Below the pieces are notes generated by a model. The model did no database searches. It saw only the letters and a list, made by a program, of their open reading frames with translations, and had not been told where the DNA came from. A stretch of DNA of 64,000 nt from Lichina pygmaea (lineage: Eukaryota > Ascomycota > Lichinomycetes > Lichinales > Lichinaceae): contig OY730171.1 of the NCBI GenBank assembly GCA_963422465.1, positions 5,042,202 to 5,106,201 on the forward strand, read 5' to 3'. Made by a program: the position numbers and the translations under genes. Below are positions 54,807 to 64,000 of the stretch, one piece after another; within the stretch, counting starts at the first letter, position 1; every line of letters starts with the position of its first letter.

Positions 54807-57800
54807 GGTTATGAGCCCGGGAATCCCGCTGACAAGGTTGAATCAACTGTGAAGAAGTCGAAGAAGAAGAGGAGAAGAAGAGCCTAGAGGAAAAGGCTGC
54901 AAAGAAGGGCCTAGAGGAAAAGGCCGTAAGGAAGGGCTAGCCACGACGTTAGCAGAAGGCAAGCCAATAGGATGGAAGACAAGAAGGAACGGGGCAGGAA
55001 GGTCCTGCTCCGGGGCCCAGAGAACTATGAAGACTGGGCACAAGTTATCAGGATGCGGCTATTGGCCGCAAGAGTCTGGCACACCGTCCTTGTAGAGCCA
55101 GAAGAGTCAGAGATGAAGCCTGCCCAAACATCAGCAGCAACAGGATCCAAAGTTCAACGGATTGAGGCCACAAAGGAGTGGCAGGATAGCAAGGCAGAAG
55201 AAGGAAAGGCAGCAGACATCATACTGTCGTCAATTAGTGAAGAGCAGCAAAAGCACGTCCGACGGATCGAGCACCCCTACCACATCTGGAAGACCCTGAA
55301 AGGGATCCACGAACGGCCGAACAACGAGAAGCTGCACAACGCGATGGTACAGCTGTTTTCGAAGGATCTCGGCCGAACGATCGAAGAGAGAGGGTCGAGG
55401 ATCTGTGTGCTCAATGCCGAAATAGAGAGCTACGACTCGACGCTGAAACTGCCGGAAAAGACATTAGTGATCCTGCTCCTAGAGTCGTTGACGCCAGAGT
55501 ACGATACCATGAAGAAGATCCTCATAACGACAGATCAGATCAACGAACTGGACAAGGTCCTGCAGAAGTTAGCAGGAGAAGAGGCACGGATCATCAAGGG
55601 AGAAGTGGAGCAGGCACTGGCTGTCTGTAAAGAGGGCAAAGGACGGAGCAAGGGCCGACGAGACGGAAAGGACATGAAGTGCTTCCGGTGTGACCGGACA
55701 GGGCACAGGAAGTCTGAATGTTTCGCGACACGGTCAGCAGACAGAACCCCATTGGAGGACGAACCCCCGGTGAAACCCAGGAAGAGAGGGGAGAAGGCAA
55801 GAGCGGCAACGTACCGGGAGGATGAGGAAGGAGAGAAGACCTACCTCACTTGCCTTGTACCAGATCTGGCGATCGGGGAACCGCGGACGAGCGATTGGAT
55901 CATTGACAGCGGTGCGACCCGACACATGAGCTGGGACCTCGGACTATTTGTTGAGTTGAAACCCATGGGAGGCCACCTGTCAGTAGCCAACGGAGACAGG
56001 CTTGCGATCAAAGGTGTAGGAACTGTACGGACCCGGTTCAACCAGCAGAGCGGTGTTGCGACAGTCACAGGAGTGCTGTACGTACCTGGATTGACTGCCA
56101 ACTTGATGTCAGTTTCAGATCTGGACAAGAAGGGGTTCGAGACAACAACAAAGAATGGGGAGATGGCCATAATAAAGAATGGCAGAAGAAGGGTAACGGC
56201 CAGAAGAGAAAAGGGCACGTACCACTTGAAGGCAAATGGCGAGGTGGTCCTCACGACGGGACAGGAGAGCCCGACTGGCGGGGCAGGACAGGAGAGTCCT
56301 GCAGACACGAAGAAGAAGACCTGGCACCGGAGGCTAGGGCATGCAAGCAAGGCTGTCATGAAGAGGGCAGCACTCACCGGCAAACTCGAAGGGTTCGAGT
56401 ACGATGAGGAGGAAGTCGAGAACTGTGAGGACTGCATATTAGCCAAAATGCAGAAGACTCTCCGGAAGAAGGCTGAAGCAACAACGACAAGAAAGCTCGA
56501 ACTGGTGCACACCGATGTGTGCGGACCTCTGCAAGATGAAGGGTACGACGGATCACGGTACCTGCTGACGATGATTGATGACTGGACCCGGATGACGTGG
56601 GTGTATCCCATGAAGCTCAGGAGTGAGCTACCCGTCGCTTTTGGCAGCTGGAAAGCCATGGTGGAACAGGAATCCGGCGAGAAGCTGTGCAGGATACAGT
56701 GTGACAACGCCAAAGAATACATCAGTCAGTACTTGAAGTGTCTGAAGCCAGAGGGAGTAAGAGAAGAACCCACCGTGCCGTACAACCCACAGCAAAACAG
56801 GGTTGCCGAGCGGTATAACCGAACGATTATCAGTCGGGTGAAAGTGATGTTGGCGGACGCGGAGCTGCCGATGCAGCTGTGGCCTGTAGCAGCCCAGACG
56901 TCAGCGTACCTGGACAACAAGCTGCCACACGGGGATAGGAAGGACTTGCTGGAAGGAGAATGGACGGGACAGACCGTCAACGCAGGCCATCTGAGAGCCT
57001 TTGGGTGTGTCGCATACGTGCATATACTGAAGGAGAAGAGGAAGAAGTTAGATCAACTGGCCTGGAAAGGAGTAATGGTGGGGTACCGGGGTAATCACAT
57101 TTACCTGGTATGGAACCCGGAGACGAAGAAGATTGCGGCTGCAGCGTCCGTACGATTCATGGAAGAGATCGTGGGACAACGAGCGCAGGTGCAACCTAAG
57201 GAGAAGGTCAGCATTGAGGGGGGGTGGCCACGGGTCACCTCAGGGCCCGAGCACAGCATTGAGGGGGGGTGGCCACAGGTCACCTCAGTGCCCGAGCAAA
57301 GGAGAGAGAGACAGGTGCAAGGCGTACCTGATCGGTCGGACGAACCGGACGAAGAAGACAGTGACGAAGAGTCAGTAAGATACGACGCGGAAGGGACGGA
57401 AGACTCACCTTGGCAGCCCCGACAAGGAGTGGCTGAAGAAACAGTGGAAGCACCTGAGGAAGGAGCTCAGGAGTCGAACGAGTCAGAAGGAAGAGGTCGT
57501 GTGGAACCTGAAAGAAGTCCACAAGAGAACAGGGCCACAGGCAAGGCCACGAAGGAAGGGTCCGAAAGGGCACAGGAAACAGAGCCAGTGAGGCGGAGTA
57601 CGCGGATCCGCAAGGCAACAGGGAAGGCAAAGGAAGGTGCCTTCGCAACAGAGGAGCGAGGTGCTGTGGCGCCCGTACCGACGATTCCGAGGTCGGATAC
57701 GTGCCTTCTGCGGAAATGCTCGCGGACGAGCTCACGAAGCCACTCAGCATTCAGGCACGGAAGGAGAAGCTGCAGAGGCTCGGTCTGACACAGTAGACAA

Positions 57801-57900
57801 GATGTCAGCTAATGGAAGCAGCAGCGGACGAGGACGGTGGGCCCACATACTCACCTTGGGGAAGCTAAATTGCAAAGTGGAGGTGCAGCTCAAGGGGGGG

Positions 57901-58095
57901 TGTTGAAGTTGGGCGATCTGCAACGTCATACCACGTGACTTACAGAAGGGCGCTAACCCTAGATTGGGAGGAAGGAAGGTTTTCTCATTTTTCATTGTAG
58001 ACGAATGTCTTAGTACATCCTATTGAATACAAGATCCTATTGTCTTCTAAGTGCCTCGTCATTCTGAAGTGTCACCGACACCGATTATCCCAACA
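57901..58095 (+). repeat. Right LTR of Copia C1
   Basis: 195 bp, preceded by a polypurine tract and followed by the target duplication CCATG. Confidence 0.95.
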
Positions 58096-58213
58096 CCATG
58101 GTGTCCTCTTGCCTGGCCCGTGACCTGATTGCCTATAAATGAGTGGCTCCCATCCTCTGGGTTGTAACACTACTCTCCTCTCCTTCATTCATCGTCCTGA
58201 TGAATTCTTGAGT

Positions 58214-58522
58214 ATGTCTGCAAAATCATGTGCCTCTGCTTACCGAAACCAACTGGCAGCCCAGATCTGTGATCATAACTTTGTGTCGCTTGCTCTGTGT
58301 GACTTCTGTGTTTTGAACCACAAGCTCTGCTTCTGAATGTCTGACGACAACGATAAATTGAAGTGCGCTGAATGCACTCATCATGGGAAGTCCTGTGTGT
58401 CACTTTCTTGGGAGTCGCTGAACATGACTCAGGATAACTTTCGCGAGGATTTGGCTATTGATGAGGCCAAGCGGGATGCTCTTGTTGAGCAGCTTGCCGA
58501 GCTGCAGGCTTGTGTGTCCTGA
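58214..58522 (+). CDS. Opposite-strand Zn2Cys6-like region of G3
   Basis: This plus-strand stretch opposite pol shows two C-x2-C-x6-C half-clusters close together (CDFCVLNHKLC at 58298-58330 and CAECTHHGKSC at 58364-58396). A helical Leu/Glu/Ala-rich segment follows (DEAKRDALVEQLAELQAC). It corresponds in position and sequence to 30699-30941 in G1. It is a fossil part, listed for comparison only; I make no statement on a working product. Confidence 0.5.
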
Positions 58523-61500
58523 AAGCGAAAGGTTCTTGAAGGTGCTGAAGGCTGAGCAAAGAAGAAGCTCCAGTGCCTTGTTGCTGAAATGGAGGTGGAT
58601 AGTGAAGACTTGTCAGCAACGGTTATTGACATGTCCGCGCTGCAGGCTGAGCTGTTCAGTCCTGCCTCTGCTGGAACTGCTGCAGGAGGAGCTGGCAGTT
58701 TGCGAGGTTCCTGAGTGGTTCCCAGGTATTTTCCGAGTCTGGGTAGTTTTTCCACTTGACAAGGTATCACTGACCTTTTCTCTTCAGGATCTGTTCAGCC
58801 TTGAATTCCTGTTCTTCCTCTGGTTGGTAATGAAATGTTTCCTGCAAGGGTGTGCTCTGGTCAGCTAATTCGATCATTGAGATGTGAAAGTTTGGGTGTA
58901 CCCGAGTGTCTCTCGGTAGTCGCAGTCTGACGTTGACTGGTCCAGTTTTTTCTTCGACTGAAAATAGTCCGACCTTGACATGGTCCAGTTTTTTTGTTCT
59001 TGGTTTCTTTGTTTTCCAATTTCTTGTGAGAAGGTAGACTTTATCCCCCTTCTTTAGCTGAGGTGCCATTTTAGATTTCTTGTCCATTTGATGTTGTATT
59101 CTTTCTGAGGTTTCTTGAAGGTAGTGCCTCATCATCGTGTGCGTTTGTCGTAGGAGCTTGTCATGTTGGAGTGCTTTCTCCGCGTTTGGTGAAGCTCTGC
59201 TTGGTATCCCGATGTTCGCATGTTGTCCAAAATTGGCAAAAAATGGCGATTCCTTTGTTGAGTCTGATCTGTGCTGGTTGATTGCCAGCTGTGCCACCGG
59301 TAATAACTGTACCCAATTGCTGTGGGTCTGGTTGATGTAATGCTGTAAGTAAGTCTCTAGGACTTGGTTTGCTTGCTCTGTCTGGCCGTCAGTTCATGGG
59401 TGATAGGCCGTAGACATTTTGGGTTTTGTTCCCATGGCTGCACTGATTGTCTTCCAGTAGTTGGATGTGAAGAGTTTGTCTCTGTCTGTAATGATCATGA
59501 TCAGAACTCCGTGGTCTCTGACCAATCTGTCCAGTAAAAGGTGTCCCAACTGTTCTGCTGTGTGGGTCTCCTTGAATAGTACTGCTATTAGATATTTTGT
59601 GAATCTGTCCACTATCACCATAATCAAGTCGTAGGTGATTCCTGTGACTGGGTCTTTGGACTTGGGTAGCTTTGTGATGAAGTCTATTGACATGTCTTCC
59701 CACAGGCCTCTCGGTATCATGTTCGGGTGTCCTTCTCCGTATAGCTTGTGTCTTCCATGTTTGTTTTTCTGGCATAGTAGACACTTGCTGATGTAGTTTG
59801 TGACATGTTGTCAGAGGTTAATGACATTGTTCCCTGCCTGTTGGATAAGGTCTGTGGTCTTGGAGATTCCTGGGTGACTATGTGCTGGATTGTCGTGGTA
59901 GTTCCTTATTAGTTCTTCAGTGTCTTCTGCTGTGAGCTTGTTGATCTGTGGCTGAGGCACCAGGTTTCCTTGCTGGTCCTGCTGTAAGATTGTTCCTTGG
60001 TGTTCATCATCTTCCATGTGGTCTTTTTGTTGGCTTAGTGTGTCTGCTCTCCTGTTGTCTTGTCCAGGGGTGTACAAGATCTTGAACTTGTGTTGCCCTA
60101 GGAGTTCAGCCCATCTGACTTGCCGTCTGTTCAGCTTCTTGGTTGTCGTGAATGTTGTCAGATTCTTGTGGTCTGTGAGAACAGTGAGTTCAGAACTGCT
60201 TTCCGCGTACACTCTCCAGTGTTTGAGTGCGTTGACGACTGCCAATAGCTCTTTGTTGTGGATATCATAGTTTTGTTCTGCTTGTGTCATTTTTCGTGAG
60301 TAGTAGGCAACTGGGTGCCACTTGCCATCTGCCTGTTGGCATAGACATGCTCCTACTGCCTGATCTGAAGCGTCCGTCTTGATTCGTGTTGGTTGGCCTG
60401 TCTTGAAGTTGAGGAGAACTGGTTCCTTGGCGCAAGTGTCCTTGAGCTGTTGGAATGCTTTTTGTTGTCTCTCCATCCACCAGTACTCCACGTTCTTCTT
60501 CGTGAGTTCTGTCAGTGGTGTTGCCATCTGTGAGTAGTTCTTTATGAACTGTCAGTTGAAGTTGGCAAATCCTAGGAAGGCTTGTACTTTCTTAACTGAC
60601 ATCGGTGTTGGCTATTGCTGAATCACTTTGATCTTCTCAGAGTCAATCTTGATCCCTTTGATCTCTATGATGTATCTGAGGAATTCAACTTCCAGTTTGT
60701 TGAACTCACATTTCTTTGGGTTGAGCTTGAGCCCTGCCTGTTGTAGGCATCGTAGAACATCCTTCACATGTTTGGTATGTTCCTGTTGCGTGTTCGAGTA
60801 GACAAGAATGTTGTCCAGGTAGGCAATAGCTGTTTGGTCCAGGTGTGCTCTGATGATGTTGTTGATCAATGCTTGACATGTTGCTGGTGCGTTCGTGAGT
60901 CTGAATAGCATAACCAGATACTCGTAGTGTCTGTATCAGGTTCTGAAGGCTGTCTTCCATTCTTCTCCTTCTTTCATGTGTATCAGGTTGTATGCTTCTT
61001 TCAAGTCCAGCTTGGTAAAGATTGTAGCTTGGCTGATCCTGTCTCGCAATTTGTTCACATTTGGCAACAGATATCAGTTCTTGATGGTAATGTTGTTGAG
61101 TTTCCTGTAATCCACACAAAGTTGAAGACTTCTGTCTTTCTTTGGTGCAAATAGTATCAGGTATCCTGCTGGCGATTGAGATTCTTGAATGAAACTCTTT
61201 TTCAGGTTTTCCTCCAGGTACTTGCGAAGTACTTGGAGCTCTTTCTCTGATAACTGGTAAATTGGTCCAAATCCTGGCTCCATTCCTGGTTGCAACTTGA
61301 TCTCATGATCCCAAGGTTGGTGCTTAGGCAACGCTGCTGTTGTTGTCTCTTCCTGAAAGAGGTTATCATACCCAGGTCAGTACTCTTCAGGGATCTCCAG
61401 AGAGTTAACAACTTCCTCTCTCTTCATCTCTGACTGTTTGGCCACCTGGTTCCGGGGTGTGCCTGTCAAGGTGGACCTCTTCTCTTGAGAGTTGTCCTTT

Positions 61501-63511
61501 CTGTCAGTGAGGTTCCACTAAGGACTTCTTCCCTCATCTGTCCACACCTTCTGCGGCTGGTAACAGGTCCAAGCTGTGTTGTTAGTGCAGTTCCTAAATG
61601 TGAGTACTCCTGTCTTCCAGTTAACAACTGGGTTGTGCTTCTTTAGCCAAGGTATCCCCAAATAGATATCCTGAGTGGCCAACTCGACAATATCAAGGTG
61701 GATCCTTTCAGCATGGTGTCTGGTAACTATTTCCATTGGCTGCGTCTCATGGCAGACTAGCTCTGTCTGTCCATTTGCCATCGTGAGCTGATAGGGTTGC
61801 TGCTTGTGTCTCCTTCCAGTGCTGAGGGTATCATAAAGTTGTCTTGAGATGTAGTTTCCACTGGCTCCAGAGTCCACAAGTGTGTATGTCTGTACTGGCG
61901 TGTTGGCGTGTAGTGACACAGGCAATCGCAGATGCTTTGCGTTGCTAGGGGTCATGTTGTTAAGCTCCCAATGTCACCCCTTGACAAGAGAGTTCAGTCT
62001 TTTCCTGATCGAAGTGTCTTACCACTGACTGGGCAATGGGTCCAGCCATTCCCATCAGTTCTGAGGAATCTGTTCATGAATTTGTCTTGCTGATGCTTGT
62101 CACATCCAGGCTTGAGGCAGTACTGCCAATTGTTGATGTAGCAGTTGTAGTTGTTGCCTTGCTGTAGGAACATGAGGTGTTTGTGCCAATCATGTGTGTG
62201 CCCAGGGAATGCGGTGTGTTGGTGTTTGTCCCAAAGATGGATCTCACACACATCCTTCTCGCAATTGACCCAATGCTTGTGGCAGGTGGCGTGGTAGGGT
62301 GAATGTCCTCCGTACCTTCGTAGTTGTTCGTGGTGGGTGCAGTAGTGCTTTGTGCAAAACCTCCACTGTAGTTCGCTGTGCCGTAGATTTCGTGGGTCCA
62401 TGCTGTAAGTATAGCTTCCTTGTGGTATTTCTTCTTTGATAGACGTGGGTTTGTCTCAGTCCCTATCAGAGGTGGTTAAGAGCTCCTGTCCCTTGTCCTG
62501 ACCTGTCTGTTCTGGTAGGTCCTTGCCTCCTGATGTTGCCAGTTGGTGGGCTGCTTCCAATGTCTGATTGTAGTTGTCCTATTGTTTGAGGGATAGCTGA
62601 GCCTCTCCTGGTGGGTCCTCTGGCTTGATGACATTCCAGTCTCTGTCAAGCGTATTAAGTTGCTGTCAGTGCACCTTGTTCTTTGAATGACAGTCTTTCG
62701 CCATGTGGCCTAGCTTGCCACAGGTATAGCACTTCAGTGCTTTCCTCTTTTTGTTGTTCCTTCCCTTCGTGAACCTTCCCTTGTGGTGGACTGCATCCAG
62801 TTCCATGGATGCATAGCCATATGGGTCATGTGGTGGTGCCTTGTTAGACAGCTTGTAGTGGTTGCTCACATGCCATGCAGGGTGGCTGTATCCTCTGTTG
62901 TGGTGTTTCTCCATCACTCACTCAAATAGTTTGTTGTTGATGTTGATTGCTTGTGCGATGAGTTTGTCCAGTGTGTCAACTGCTCATCTGTTGAAGGTGA
63001 TTTCATCCTTCATGTTTTCCTTGAGTCCACGTTGGTACATGACCATCAGGGTGTTGTTGTCCCAGTCAGTCAGTACTGAGTATTGTTTGAACTGCGTGGT
63101 GTACTCTACAGCTGAGCGTTGTTGTTTGATGTGCTGGATTATTTGTATAGCCACTTTGTCTTTGTTAGATGGTCCAAGGATCCTTTTGATCTTGTCCTTG
63201 AATCATGTCCATTTTGTCATCCATTCTGTTGTGCTGTTGTGGTCTCTGTTTCCTGAGAGATGTTTGTTGACGTAGGGCTTGATCCATCAATAAGTATTAC
63301 CTCTCATGTAAGTGGTTGCGAAGAGGGGCCACTTCTCCTTAGGCAGCTTTGTCTCTGGTTGGAATTGAAAGTAGACTTGGAGTTGCATGAGCCAGTCGTC
63401 AACCTTGTTTCTTTTGCCGTAGAACAGGTCTGGCTTGGTGATGCTAATCTTTCCATCTGGGAAGTTGGGGTTGGTTGCTCCTGAGGTACTCATCCTTGAG
63501 GGTCTTCAAAG

Positions 63512-64000
63512 TGTTGCGGTCTGTACCGTACTGTCCTATCCAAGTATAGGATTAGGGTGAGAGGTGGAAGGCAGGTTGGTTCTCACAGGAGAGGAGTGTC
63601 AAGGAGCGTGAAGGGATTTAGTGGAATGTGGTGGTGGTGACACCTGATCAATGGCTTCGTACAAAAGGATTGTATTGAAGTAGATCTAGTTGTCTGGATC
63701 ACAACATGAGTTGAAGACGATCATTCCATAAGGGAACTATCACTGGACTATATAGTGCTGGCCCGTCAAGACAATCAAGATTGTCTTGACAGTCTTGACG
63801 TCAAGACAGGTGAGATTGTCTTGACAGTCCCACCATGTTATGCACCCTGCGTCAAGATGGGTGAGATTGTCTCGACAGTCCCACCATGTTATGCACCCTG
63901 TGTTGAGACAGGTGAGATTGTCTCAACAGTCCCACCATGTTATACACCCTGCGTCAAGACTGGTGAGATTGTCTTGATGCTTCATGCATCCTGCGTCAAG
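63512..64000 (-). repeat. Right (5') LTR of G3, partial
   Basis: Starts TGTTGCGGTCTGTACC and runs to the window edge inside the 51/42-bp minisatellite. It matches 53978 onward, with mostly CpG transitions (for example GAACGTGG on the left, GAATGTGG here). Confidence 0.9.

Larger units (their letters stand above)
54612..58095 (+). mobile_element. Ty1/Copia C1, young insertion in the G3 LTR
   Basis: 3,484 bp with the perfect duplication CCATG (54607-54611 and 58096-58100). The 195-bp LTRs at 54612-54806 and 57901-58095 (TGTTGAAG...CCCAACA) differ at one base that I could find. A polypurine tract AAGGGGGGG adjoins the right LTR. One long plus frame starts at 54972. Visible parts: gag (HIWKTLKGIHE), knuckle CFRCDRTGHRKSEC (about residue 237), protease DWIIDSGATRHMS (about 307), pre-integrase WHRRLGHAS (about 451), and integrase HTDVCGPL (about 512). 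The copy is shorter than usual Copia elements and looks incomplete (about one break), so it is probably non-autonomous. It is GC-rich and not decayed like its neighbours; it is the youngest element here. Confidence 0.9.
53978..64000 (-). mobile_element. Ty3/Gypsy G3 (same family as G1), running off the right edge
   Basis: The left LTR starts at 53978 and is split by Copia C1; it ends at 58169. The right LTR starts at 63512 and leaves the window. Parts from right to left: gag start (MSTSGATNPNFPDGK at 63493) and knuckle CYTCGKLGHMAKDC (about 62.72 kb), protease region with VDSGASGNYIS (about 61.87 kb), reverse transcriptase (LCVDYRKLNNITIKN, about 61.09 kb), RNase H (about 60.1-60.5 kb), integrase (about 59.0-59.7 kb), and a C-terminal region near 58.8 kb. 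An opposite-strand frame lies at 58214-58522. It is broken, with roughly eight breaks. It lacks the SINE and LINE insertions of G1 and keeps more CpG. Confidence 0.9.

Overview
The window looks like nuclear DNA of a filamentous ascomycete (Pezizomycotina, probably Sordariomycetes; I cannot name the species). The evidence is short GT-AG introns with CTGAC-like branch sites, a Cdk1 kinase with the insert typical of filamentous fungi, a two-finger BrlA-like regulator, Tad-type LINEs, fungal Ty3/Gypsy and Ty1/Copia elements, and C-to-T decay of the repeats.

Layout. Bases 1 to about 14,400 are a GC-rich, gene-bearing compartment. It holds the first 27 codons of a gene leaving the window on the left (1-81, minus), an ALKBH1-type dioxygenase gene (3609-4826, minus, one intron), the cell-cycle kinase gene cdc2/cdk1 (5303-6578, plus, three introns) transcribed divergently from it, a decayed gag-like retroelement stretch (7581-9996), and an intronless BrlA-like C2H2 regulator (12966-13985). 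Two related LTR-like repeats flank the regulator. Short patches rich in GTAC/ACGT are scattered through the non-coding DNA of this part.

From about 14.4 kb to the end I see only transposable elements, nested in one another. Two subfamilies of a Tad-like LINE (type I and type II, with different 3' tails) supply copies A, B, C, D, E, F and H. Two Gypsy families supply G1, G2, G3 and fragment G4; all but G4 lie on the minus strand. There are two Copia elements (old C2, young C1) and two copies of a tRNA-derived SINE. Target-site duplications (TSDs) let the stack be ordered. LINE B was split by Copia C2 (TSD GATTT) and, near its 3' end, by Gypsy G2 (TSD CAGAC). The right LTR of C2 was split by LINE C (TSD ACTACAGTGAG). 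LINE C was split by Gypsy G1 (TSD TAGAG). G1 then received a SINE and a chimeric LINE (D). On the right, Gypsy G3 landed in a G2-like fragment, and Copia C1 (TSD CCATG, LTRs differing at one base that I could see) landed in the left LTR of G3.

Points of most interest: (1) all three long Gypsy copies, from two families, carry on the strand opposite pol a small reading frame with Zn(II)2Cys6 cysteine spacing followed by a Glu/Leu/Lys-rich, coiled-coil-like stretch; (2) a ~1.1-kb non-LINE segment is fused to two LINE copies at different LINE positions, as in the MINE/WEIRD chimeras of Magnaporthe; (3) the SINE shares its 3' tail with the type II LINE, which suggests mobilisation by that LINE; (4) related repeat copies differ mainly at CpG sites.
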